Positions 10,730 to 19,616 of a DNA stretch of 19,701 nucleotides are shown piece after piece. Under the pieces are notes generated by a model that saw only the letters and a list, made by a program, of their open reading frames with translations, ran no database searches and was not told the origin of the DNA. The stretch's first letter is position 1. The number at the start of each line of letters is the position of its first letter. Source of the DNA: Rostrohypoxylon terebratum (taxonomy: Eukaryota > Ascomycota > Sordariomycetes > Xylariales > Hypoxylaceae). The position numbers and the translations under genes were made by a program. The DNA is taken from the NCBI GenBank assembly GCA_022497145.1, contig MU386079.1:1-19701 (forward strand), in the 5' to 3' direction.

Positions 10730-11505
10730 GGTAACGGAATGCGAAATAATAAGTATATTGGCAGATAAAATGTTGAAGTGGGAAGGTGTACTGAAGTCTC
10801 AGTACACAGGTCAAATCGCCGATGTTGCAATTGATGATGAGGATGTTGCCATCAGACAGGCTAGGTTCCTGATTTTATATTTCGTCTTCGAGACCCTCAA
10901 CTCTCACCAGTATAAGGAGTGTCTAAAGCGAGACATCCTTGATGGCGGAATGCGCCTAGCGGGCCTACCAGTCTCAGCTCTCGCCATTGGGCAAATGTCG
11001 GATCCGTCATACAGGCAATACACTTCACCCGCATGTATGATTGTCATCTTGCGTCAAGTCTACTCATCTGGTGAGATTGACTAGCTATTGATGTCGCAAC
11101 AGTACAATCTCAACAGTCCAATACGGCGTAATGGCCCGTCACGTGTATGATGCTCATTCTGATTCACTTAGTCACAGCTTACAGCCACAAACCGCTCGGG
11201 TACCACCGGCTTGGCAGCTTGGTCGGCTTGGCGGCATCAACCCTTGCAGCAAAACGGAACTCCGGCGGCAACAGCGACCAGCAAACGATGAGTCAGCAGA
11301 CGCTTTCGCCTATTAATAGGTACTTAGGTATGGTCAGAAAGTTTTTATGTTACATTTGGTATCATACATTTCATTTCGAAAAAAATAACGATCAAATAGC
11401 TTGACAATTATCTCACCAGTCCGAGACAGCGCATACGAATATTCATCCTCGGTACGTGCTGTGATGGTCTCCTACCTCAAGCAAGGCGTTGGATCAATCG
11501 CGCGA
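10730..11505. other. Intergenic, GST promoter and 3' flank of the DUF1479 gene
   Basis: I find no convincing gene. The plus-strand frame at 10728-11084 starts right at the GST start region and shows no motif. It is most likely chance in the GST promoter. CACGTG occurs at 11140-11145, about 410 bp upstream of the GST start. Confidence 0.55.
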
Positions 11506-12884
11506 TTAAAGAAGATCAAAACCCAACACGGTCTTACCCTCTGGTGATATGTCAACAAATCCCTTATACCCCTTCAAGTTTCTCTCGTCGACATTTACGT
11601 TAGGACTATCTGGTGGGCCCTTTCCAAGAAGGGCATCTTCTAATTGAGTCTTGACATAAGCTTTGTTTATCGGTGTAGTAGGACACGCCGCAACGTAGAC
11701 AACACTCGCATCGCCTTGGCCATTGTGCTCGGGGTCAACAGCGTGACACATCTATGGGTGGTGAGTATGGATAGGTACTCATCGCATTCTCGAATAGAGG
11801 GGATTCGGGCAAAACTTACGTCTGTGTGCCACCACACCGTATCCCCGGGGTTCATCTGCGGAATATAGGTGAGACATTCCCGCAAACGAAGGTGGGGGTG
11901 CGAACTAGGGCTCAATCGCTGGCTTTGATCCTTCATCGTTCCCGGGAACCAGTCTGACTTCGTGTCGAAAGTCCATTTCGTGGGATCCATGATGTCCTTC
12001 TCGTCCTTAGGAGGCGAAAAGAAGGGCCTTAATAGTACATATGAGATAACCGATGTGATATTCGGGTAAAGCATCAATGTGCCTGCGGAAGGCGATGCGG
12101 GAGTGAGCGCGGTCCACCCTTGGAATGAACGGAAGACGACCGAGTGCGCATTGGCTTTGAAGAAATATTGATCTGCGTTTTTCCGGACGCTGAGATCAAA
12201 CGCATCATGCTTCTCTGGGTTGCCGGAGAATACGGAGTCATACACTTTGCGATACTGTGGCTCCGCCCATCGACACAAGCTCCCAGCATCAATATGAGGC
12301 CCAAGACCCAAAAATATCTGTCCCGGCGGCCGAATCCGGGCTGCATCGGTATAGCTCAACGGTTCAGGGCTTGTCTCTCCAGATTCATCATGGAAGAGCG
12401 CGTTCAAGGTCCTTTGAAGAAGAATTTGATTGGGATGGGTGCGAACGGCTATCTGAGTCGGGGAGTTGTAAAGCCTTAGCATGGCCGGGGACTCTATGGG
12501 CCAACCTAGAATCTTTCCAGGATTCTCCGCGACGAGGTTTTTCATGTCCTGGAATAGGGTGTTTGCCTCCGCTTCGGGAATCACACCCCTCACAACGCAA
12601 CACCCACTAGACTTCAATTGTTCGCGCTGTTCATCCGAAAGTCCGTGGTTACGGATATCCTCCATTTGATAGATTGGGATCGAATCTTTGCCTAGCGCAG
12701 AGAGATCCTCGGTGACTGTTTCAAGGTCCTTGCAGACCTTCAACCAACCTCGACGTAAAGCTTCCTCTCCATATTGGGCAACGATCTCTGCCTTGGCGCT
12801 GGCGAAATCTTTTCCCCGCGTTATTTCATCAGGCGCAATGCCGAACTCCTTCCACGCCGGCCAATTTTTGATGATGCCTGGCAT
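11506..12884 (-). CDS. DUF1479 family protein (YbiU-like putative Fe(II)-dependent oxygenase), 2 exons, 436 aa
   Basis: Member of the DUF1479 family found in fungi and bacteria, whose YbiU-type fold resembles 2-oxoglutarate/Fe(II) oxygenases; no substrate is established that I know of. Exon 1 is 12884-11820 (355 codons) and exon 2 is 11751-11506 (82 codons with stop), split by a 68-nt intron in phase 0 (GTAAGT...CATAG). Family marks are SGCCVVRGVIPEAEA (about 93-107), GLGPHIDAGSLCRW (193-206), FQGWTALTPA, LLRPFF and SHPHLRL. The end of the metal site is PGDTVWWHTDMCHAVDPEHNG (346-366), which spans the splice. His197 and Asp199 (HxD) plus a distal His358 could form the iron-binding facial triad; this is my reading. 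The ORF without splicing ends in an unrelated tail after Asp355. The gene is divergent from the MFS transporter with 590 bp between starts, and that promoter contains a TCGG-N5-CCGA site. Confidence 0.9.
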
Positions 12885-13474
12885 ATTTGAAGATCGCCTC
12901 TAGTTAGTGTGAATAGGGGTAAGAGGTCGAAGATGCGTGTTCGCTAAAAGCAGATTAGTGAAGTTGAGATAACGATCGAGACGTAGAGCTCCTCGTATCT
13001 ACCTTATTTTGGAAATGGTTTGACGAGAAAGCGTATGAAAATGGAACATGGGCAACTAACTATACTCAACTTTCTAAGCTTTCCCCTGTAAGTTGTATTA
13101 TCTATTTGAGCTGCTTATATCTACGTGTTGTACCCGAGACTCTACCCTGAGTATGCGATTCCCCGCTCGACGTATAAGGGGGCGGTGGGGCATTTCGGTC
13201 TAGTGCCCGACGGATCTGAGCCGACGGAAGTCTAGCCAGGGTCGGAGTCTCCGACGATAACCTCAATCAAGGGGCTACCCCAAATACCTGGTATCTCCTC
13301 CACGATATCTATCGCGTATCGTGACCCCAAACTAGTGCACGGTGACTTACCTAGGTTCCTACAGAAGTCTATAAATGGGGTCCACTCATTTCTTCTGTTC
13401 CACTCGGCGATCTCGACGGCCAACGTCGCGCTGTTCCAGTCTCCTATACACTTGAACGCGCAACGGCCTTCAAC
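12885..13474. promoter_or_regulatory. Divergent promoter between DUF1479 gene and MFS transporter, rich in CGG triplets
   Basis: No gene lies here. For the plus-strand transporter there is a TATA-like TATAAATG at about 13370 followed by a pyrimidine-rich stretch. Candidate Zn2Cys6 sites are clustered near the middle: TCGG-N8-CCGA at 13195-13210, CGG-N7-CCG at 13211-13223, and the perfect 15-bp palindrome GTCGGAGTCTCCGAC at 13241-13255. GTGGGG near 13187 fits the CreA consensus SYGGRG. All regulatory assignments are motif-based inference. Confidence 0.5.
13242..13254. promoter_or_regulatory. TCGG-N5-CCGA inverted repeat, candidate Zn2Cys6 binding site
   Basis: TCGGAGTCTCCGA forms two inverted CGG half-sites separated by 5 nt, the usual layout for a dimeric fungal Zn2Cys6 factor. 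It is 221 bp upstream of the MFS start and 358 bp upstream of the DUF1479 start. The same architecture occurs twice in the SDR/P450 promoter at 16661 and 16681. Confidence 0.5.
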
Positions 13475-15157
13475 ATGGCTGTCCTTAGTCCGATGTTTCT
13501 CGTCTGCCTCATCGCTGCGCTCAATTGCGCCAGCGTCGGGTACGACGCCAGCATGATGTCCTCTTTGAACATTTCGGTAAGATGTTTTCTACTATGCAAA
13601 TACCTACAAATAATGATACTAATATGTTGCTTGCAGGATACATTCAAGGCCAGGTTCGGTATAGACTCAAACACCAAAGGTTTGCTCACTGCCGTGCAAA
13701 ACCTCGGTGCGATTGTGGGAAGTCTTTTCGCTGGTTACATCGTTGACAAATGGGGCCGCAAGGGAGGAATTATGACAGCTTCTTGCATCGTGCTGGTCGC
13801 CACAGCCCTGCACAGCACTGCGACAACTAAAGCGCAATTCTTCGTCGCGCGCATCGTCTTTGGTTTCTCAAAGGCAATCGACATTGCATCTGTACCAACC
13901 TACCTTGTGGAACTATCGCCCCCGAAGCACCGTGGTTTCGTTTCCGGATTGTATTGGACATGTTGGCTTGTTGGTGCCATTATCTCCTCAGCTGTCGGGT
14001 ACGGGGCAAGGACAGTTGGCGGCGACTGGAGCTGGCGTATTGTGTGTATTTGCATGGCCGCCCCCGCATTGAGTTGCATTCTCTCTCTTTTCTTGGTCCC
14101 CGAATCCCCACGCTGGCTCATATCTCGTCATCGAGAACCCGAGGCACTCGCAGTCCTTGCTAGATTCCATGGCGGAGGCGACGATACCCATCCCCTAGTT
14201 GTCGCGGAATTCCGTGATATCAAGGAAACGCTTGCGTTTGAGAGGGAAAACAACTTCCCGACTTTCTTTGCTTGGTGGAGGGCCTTCTTGAGTGACAAGG
14301 CCAATATTCGCCGAGGTTTTATCCTCATTTCACTTGGAACCTTCGAACAGACTGTTGGATCTAATATCATTACTTTCTACCTCGACGATGTTCTCGCTCT
14401 TGCCGGCATTACTTCTGAATCAAGCAAGTTCGCTATCAATCTCAGTCAAAACTGCGTAGCATTCGTTATCGCAATGATCGGTATTTGTCTTGTCGATAGA
14501 TTTGGCAGAATTCCGATGCTGGTGGGTGGAACTCTGTGGTCGGGCGCCGTCCTAGCTTGTATGGCGGGTCTTTCAGCAGCAGCAATCGATACAGTTGGTG
14601 GACGGAATGCTATCATCGCCATGGTCTACATCTTTCAGGTCGGATACGCTATAAGTTGGACACCATTATCATTCTCGTACTGCGCGGAAATGTTGAACTT
14701 TACGATTCGCGCCAAGGGCATGGGGTAAGGAAATGACCGTCAAGTTCCACCTGTCTACCCAATCTAATATCCCTTGCAGTTTCTATACGATTTTCGATTC
14801 CCTCGTTGGTTTCTTCTGCCAATATGTCATTCCAATAGGCTTGGATGGCATTGGATGGCGGTAAGTTTCGTCCTCAAAATGTACTTCACATTGTGACTAA
14901 TCAATGACATTAGCTTCTACATTATCGGCGTCGTTTGGAACATTTTCGCGGCCATCGTAATCTACTTCACATACGTCGAGACCAAGGGATTGACACTCGA
15001 GCAGATCGACAATCGTCTCCATGGTCTCCCTGTCGACCACGTCGATGTGATCGAGGCTTATGACGGCAACAAACCAATTTCGGACAGAGAGCTGGGAAAG
15101 CAAACTAGTGGTCCAGCTAAGACCCCAGATGCAAAGGCGTCTGAGGTAAATGTATAA
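13475..15157 (+). CDS. MFS sugar-porter-type transporter, 4 exons, 504 aa
   Basis: Plasma-membrane permease of the major facilitator superfamily, sugar porter branch, close in style to fungal lactose/hexose permeases. Exons are 13475-13576, 13637-14724, 14780-14860 and 14914-15157 (505 codons with stop). Intron 1 (60 nt) is a multiple of three and stop-free, but has GTAAGA, a CTAAT branch and TTGCAG, and splicing it gives NISDTFKARFGI. Marks are DKWGRK (about 71-76) in the first cytoplasmic loop, ARIVFGFSKA, YLVELSPPKHRG, PESPRW (189-194), DRFGR (321-325) and VETKGLTLEQID near the C-terminus. About 12 hydrophobic segments are visible. The N-terminus is short: Met1 sits almost at the first membrane helix. 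Upstream codons stay open to a TAG at 13352 but contain no ATG, so a small extra upstream exon is possible. It converges on the SDR gene and is divergent from DUF1479. Substrate unknown. Confidence 0.88.
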
Positions 15158-15538
15158 CATAGGAAATCAACGAGGGTTATACCTTTTTGTATCGCTCTTT
15201 GACGTTTATGTTCATAGCTCGCCACTAGCTATATTTTCGATCCCTAGGTTACAATTGTATCCGTTTTTTATTCAACCCTACCTACTCGTATTCTCATTTA
15301 ACCTTTGAAACCTTGGAAATTCATTACGAATTAAATTGTCACTAATCATGTATCTCTTGGTCATCCTTATGGAGAAGGCTAAAATAGGTCTTGTACGGAT
15401 GTGAATTTTGACACCATCTAGTAACCCTAACCCCAATTCTTCGTGTAACCTAACCTTAACCCTAACCTCTATTACTTCTTACCCTAACCCTCGCCTTCAA
15501 CATGTAACCCTAACCCTGACTACCCGTGCTTCGCATTT
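15158..15538. other. Intergenic between convergent MFS and SDR genes
   Basis: This is the 3' flank of both genes. Its only notable content is a run of telomere-like CCCTAA repeats in the right third, annotated separately. There is no gene. Confidence 0.6.
15422..15519 (+). repeat. Degenerate interstitial telomeric repeat, (TAACCC)n
   Basis: Six perfect TAACCC units lie at 15422-15427, 15428-15433, 15457-15462, 15485-15490, 15505-15510 and 15511-15516. Shortened TAACC copies occur at 15446-15450, 15451-15455 and 15463-15467. Unrelated spacers of 11-18 nt separate the clusters. The repeat ends about 20 bp from the SDR stop codon at 15539. TTAGGG/CCCTAA is the usual telomere unit of filamentous ascomycetes. 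Confidence 0.85.
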
Positions 15539-16461
15539 TCAGACAAGGTAACCAGCATCTACTACCACGTTCACACCAGTGATACTAGAAGATGTTGCAA
15601 GACATAAGACTTGCGCGGCCACGTCCTGGTAATTGACGTCAATTTGAGACCTTCCAAGTAGAAATGATGCATTATACTAACCTCAACCTGTACAAACCGT
15701 TTCAATGCAGTTTTCTGTCGATGTGCCTCTTTCTGATCATCGGTAAATCGTTCAGCCCATTCCTGGAAGGTGTTAGCTAGGACTTCCAAGTCGATTAGGG
15801 TCTGTCAGAATTACCGTCAGGAGCAATCCTGGCGACACAGTGTTTACTCGAATCCGAGGGCCAACCATACGCGCCAACTGTTTACCCAGATGAATCTGCG
15901 CAGCTTTCGTAACCGAATATGCCTAATAGATCGTTAGGTAATTGATCAATGAAACCAGTGTGTTCTTTATCTTACAAGAGAACTTCCGTTGCTGCTCAAG
16001 CCAGCGATAGAAGCAGTGGTGATAAAACTTCCTGATGACTTATCCAATGCTTCTTTAGCTGCATGGAGTAACCAGAGATGTGATTTCACGTTAACTGCAA
16101 AGGCCCGGTCCCAATCATCTTCAGATACGTTGTCATCCAGAGAGTTCATGTTTGTGAACCTAGTCCAGCCTCCATTGGATAAGACGACATCAATTCTACC
16201 CATGTACGATATCGTCTCTTCAACAAGGCGTTCGACCTCGCTTCGAACCGCTAGGTCAGCTTTAATACATATGTAAGATTTATTGCTGGTTTCGACTTGG
16301 TCGGCCGGATCTGGCAACTCCTTGATTAGCTCCGTTGCGCGCTCTGAATTATGGGCATAATTGACGACTATTCTGTAGCCATTCTTAGCAAAAAGACGAA
16401 CAACAGCTGCTCCGAGTCCCGCTGAGCCAGCTGTCGCCAGAAGCACGGGTTTTTCGGACAT
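15539..16461 (-). CDS. Short-chain dehydrogenase/reductase (SDR), 4 exons, 253 aa
   Basis: Classical-size SDR, an NAD(P)-dependent oxidoreductase of alcohols or ketones; the substrate is unknown. Minus-strand exons: 16461-15976, 15922-15815, 15762-15682 and 15625-15539, all phase 0. The introns are 53, 52 and 56 nt with GTAAGA, GTAATT and GTTAGT donors. The sum is 254 codons with stop. The Rossmann motif reads TAGSAGLG (10-17), where the first Gly of TGxxxGxG is Ala. The NNAG position reads SNGG (95-98). The active site is Asn124 (NVK), Ser151 (TTASIAG) and Tyr164-x3-Lys168 (YSVTK). After the second splice comes RIRVNTVSPGLLLT, the usual PG region. The C-terminus (SITGVNVVVDAG) is typical. 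An ORF-only model would stop before the catalytic Tyr, so the spliced model matters. The gene is divergent from the P450, with 403 bp between the two start codons. Confidence 0.93.
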
Positions 16462-16864
16462 GTCTCCGGGGGTTTAGAAGTCGTCTATTGAAGCAAAAAT
16501 GAGCTGTGTTAGACAGGATAGGTGTCTAGGTAACGTGAACATAGAAAAGTACTCGTCATAGTATTACTAATCTCCCATTTAATACCGTAGGGAGACATCT
16601 CATTAGATTAGGTGATCGTTGATTGGATTAGGAGGTAGCTTTCACCCCACCCTTAATTGGTCGGCAGGGCCGACAACGCTTCGGAGCGACCGAATTAAAT
16701 CGCAATCATCTATCACGGAGAATGTCGGCTGCAATCGGGTATACGATGGAGAACAGGAGATATCCGCTCAGGGCTGTGTTCATATAGTAGCCACTTCAAT
16801 TACACACTCCCTTAATTGAACTACCCCTATTCACAACCTCCTTTTCGAATCGGACAGGGTCATC
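16462..16864. promoter_or_regulatory. Divergent promoter shared by SDR and P450 genes
   Basis: 403 bp between the two ATGs, with no gene inside. Two TCGG-N5-CCGA inverted repeats lie almost exactly at the midpoint, directly next to an ATTGG (CCAAT on the minus strand) at 16656-16660. A second ATTGG lies near 16623. The layout suggests a two-way promoter that switches both genes together. Confidence 0.55.
16661..16693. promoter_or_regulatory. Twin TCGG-N5-CCGA sites, 20 bp apart, candidate Zn2Cys6 operator
   Basis: TCGGCAGGGCCGA at 16661-16673 and TCGGAGCGACCGA at 16681-16693. Starts are 20 bp apart, about two helical turns, so two dimers would sit on the same face. They are 172-204 bp from the P450 start and 200-232 bp from the SDR start. 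No Zn2Cys6 gene is in the window. Confidence 0.55.
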
Positions 16865-18621
16865 ATGTCATCTCAAACTAAGACACTCGTTGATCTTGTA
16901 TGGCTGGAGGGCCTCAAAGGCTCTTCCAACACGGTGCCCACCCTAGTCGCTGTGGCAGTTGTTCTTGTAACAATCCTCATCTATCAGGTAAGACACCACG
17001 ATTCCACCACGTCACTGGAAGAATAGGTATTGACAGGAGAAGTTTATGTTTGCCACCGATATTCCTCACATAAAAGGAATCCCTGAAATCCCTGGCGCAG
17101 TACCAATATTTGGTCATCTGTTAAAGCTCGGAGAGGATCACGCTACTGTTTGTGAGAAATGGTGGCGACAGTACAACCATTCTGTCTACCAGATTGCTCT
17201 TGGAAACACTCGAGCCGTAGTAGTGAATTCTTTTGAGGACTGCAAAAAGATGCTTCTCGGAAACCAGAATGCAGTCATCGACAGACCAAAACTGTACACA
17301 TTCCATGGCGTCATCAGCAGCACCCAGGGTTTCACAATTGGCTCATCGCCTTGGGACGAATCTTGCAAGAAGAAGCGCAAGGCAGCCGGGACCGCACTTG
17401 GGCGACCAGCATTAAGGAACTACTACCCCATGTTTGACTTAGAGAGCTATTGTATTCTTCGAGACATCAAGAAGGACAGCAAAAACGGCGAGATTGAACT
17501 TGACGTCCGTCCTTATATCCAACGTTATGCTCTCAACACGACTCTCACCCTCTGCTACGGAATTCGTATGGACGAAGTCTACGATGAACTGCTACGCGAG
17601 ATTCTCCACGTCGGCTCTGCCATTTCACTTCTGCGCAGCGCATCTGAGAACTACCAAGACTATGTTCCAGCTTTACGATACGTACCGAATAACGAGAAGA
17701 ATGCCCGGAGTAAAGAGCTTCGCGACAGACGAGATGCGTATCTGAACCTTCTTCTCGACAAGGTCCGCGACATGATCAAAGAAGGCACCGACAAGCCTTG
17801 CATCTCGGCTGCAATCTTGAAAGATGAGGAAACTAAGCTTACCGGCGTTGAAGTATCCTCTATCTGCCTTTCTCTTGTATCCGGAGGTTTTGAAACGATA
17901 CCGGGGACCCTGACATCCGCAATTGGATCTCTCTCTACCCCTGAGGGTCAGATATGGCAAGACCGGGCGTACGAGGACATCAAACGCCACTACCCCGACG
18001 TCCGAGATGCCTGGACTAGCTGCTTCGTGGAGGAAAAGATTCCTTACATCAATGCAATTATCAAAGAAGCTGGTCGATATTACACTGTCAGTGCCATGAG
18101 CTTGCCGAGGAAAACCGTGACCGAGGTCAACTGGAATGGAGCCATCATCCCGCCCAAGACCATGATTCTTATTAATGCACAAGCCGGTAATCACGGTAAG
18201 ATCGAACCATATACCTGTTAATACCCTTACTGATTATATAATAGACGTCGACCATTTTGGAGAAGATGCAGGCAAATTTAACCCAGAGCGGTGGCTGAAG
18301 AGCCTCGATCCTCCACAAGAACGGGAGATGAATGGATTGGGTCACTTGAGCTTCGGAACCGGCTCTCGCGCTTGCTCTGGCCAGTACATCGCCTCCCGAC
18401 TTCTGTATGCGGCGCTCGTCCGACTCCTATCTAGTTACAAGATTGTGGCAAGCGAGGACGCACCCCCGAACACCGATTACGTTGATTACAATGCGATTAA
18501 GACCGCCTTAGTCGCGATCCCGAGGTTCTTCAAGGTGAAGCTCATTCCCCGGGATACAGCAGTAACCGCTGAGTGTTTGGAGCTGGCTGAGCAGCGGACT
18601 AAGGAGCACTACAAGGAGTAG
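16865..18621 (+). CDS. Cytochrome P450, CYP504-like (phenylacetate/hydroxyphenylacetate hydroxylase family), 3 exons, 552 aa
   Basis: Microsomal heme mono-oxygenase; by overall resemblance it belongs near CYP504 (fungal PhacA/PhacB, ring hydroxylation of phenylacetates). Exons are 16865-16987, 17037-18195 and 18245-18621 (553 codons with stop), with two 49-nt introns. Exon 1 gives a membrane anchor, a hydrophobic run at about 24-40 ending ILIYQ, then a proline-rich hinge (IPEIPGAVPIFGHL, about 56-69). A segment typical of CYP504 is SSTQGFTIGSSPWDESCKKK (about 135-154). The I-helix reads SGGFETIPG (323-331), with Glu-Thr in place of the commoner Asp-Thr. The K-helix ExxR is EAGR (385-388). FNPERW is at 439-444 and the heme ligand is Cys471 in FGTGSRACSG. 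I chose 16865 over Met at 17046, which would remove the anchor. The substrate may differ from phenylacetate. The gene is divergent from the SDR gene. Confidence 0.9.
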
Positions 18622-19062
18622 ATGATCCTTGACGATTGTACAAGAATAGCCGAGATATAGTTTTCTAAGAGCTTCAGGCATAGGTACTCTTCAGATAGAG
18701 CAATAGCGCGTCCTTACAGATGTCAAAGCTACTATTGTCACTATCCTTTAGAACTTAAAAATGTAGCGTTAGTTAAAGTGGCAACTACTTATGCGAGAGG
18801 CGGCGAAGCTTCGCAAATTACGAGGAGGTTTGGATGCAGAGATTTGAAGCATCATGTAGTTCCATGGGCACTATGAAGTAGGTAGCCAGTTGACAATAAA
18901 ATGATCATTCATTTATTAAGGTTCTTATCGGATATGTCAGGTATATGTTAATATGATAAATACCTACCTGAAGGTTTCTGATTATCCTGTGTATCGATAC
19001 ACTCTGAAAGATTGTATAAATCAAGTTCTGTTTCGAACTATTTTGGTTATCCAAACGTCGAG
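18622..19062. other. Intergenic between the P450 3' end and the CorA-like gene 3' end
   Basis: Convergent 3' flanks, AT-rich in the right half; I see no gene. A perfect 12-bp palindrome, GCGAAGCTTCGC, at 18803-18814 could form a short hairpin but has no clear role. Confidence 0.55.
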
Positions 19063-19616
19063 TCAGTGAGGAAGAAGAGGTTCCTGGGAATTGTGAAATT
19101 TCCCTGTACAGTAATACCAGATTGCGATAGTGGCCACCGTCAAGACAACAGTTGTCACAACATAAATCCAGATATAAGGTGATATCATATCCCCAGCCGT
19201 GAGTTTCCAGTCGAAGAATGTCATAGAAAACAGAGTCTTGAAAAGGTTGGGTTAGTATTCTAAATTGATGTTCTCCGGGATTATGGATCTTACAGCGACA
19301 AAGGTGCCAGGAAGAAATATCATGGTCATCAAGGCAATTGATCGCATTTGACTTCCGTCACTTTGTGTAGCTTTGGATATCTCAATCATTAAATTTGAGA
19401 GTCCCAAGTTTGTCTTTGTATCCACTCTCGCCATTTGATTCCACTCCTATTGCGCCCTTAATAATCTCGCTTTTAGCTCATTTGGGTATGGACTTACTGT
19501 CTGGATTGCAAAGCTCATCCCATCTATAACCGTTGAACATTTCCTGATGTTCTCATCATATTCGTTTATTATTTGAACTAGCCGCTCATAGATTCGAGCC
19601 CCTTGATGTCACGAAC
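19063..19616 (-). pseudogene. CorA-like fungal membrane protein, C-terminal part, apparently frameshifted and truncated at the window edge
   Basis: C-terminal region of the CorA-like Mg2+ transporter domain proteins common in filamentous fungi, often with variable N-terminal regions. Three segments are readable on the minus strand. From 19596 to 19498 comes RIYERLVQIINEYDENI and on to SFAIQT. From 19446 to 19294 comes EWNQMARVDTKTNLGLSNL to MTMIFLPGTFVA. From 19236 to 19063 comes TLFSMTFFDWKLTAGDMI, then a membrane helix and the stop. Introns of 51 and 57 nt (GTAAGT and GTAAGA donors) join these in phase 0. The first membrane helix contains IFLPGTFVATLFSM, the CorA-like signature; the second is YIWIYVVTTVVLTVATIAIW. 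Upstream, a CTGTAG acceptor at 19617 is followed by VRDIKGLES, which fits the family but is in a different frame from ERLVQII. A frameshift near 19588-19592 is therefore likely. No donor or N-terminus is visible before 19701. Confidence 0.6.

Noticed and set aside
10728..11084. Plus-strand open frame of 118 codons divergent from the GST gene
   Set aside because: It overlaps the GST start region, shows no recognisable domain and has no supporting splice or promoter signal.
13352..13474. Possible N-terminal extension of the MFS transporter (in-frame codons reading ...ERATAFN before Met1)
   Set aside because: There is no ATG between the TAG at 13352 and 13475, and a TATA-like box falls inside the stretch. 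An upstream exon is possible but I cannot support one.
17046..17048. Alternative P450 start without exon 1
   Set aside because: It would remove the N-terminal membrane anchor. Exon 1 at 16865-16987 supplies it in frame through a clean 49-nt intron.
18803..18814. Perfect palindrome GCGAAGCTTCGC
   Set aside because: It has no loop, no U-tract and no partner copy. A 12-bp palindrome alone is weak evidence in a fungal 3' flank.
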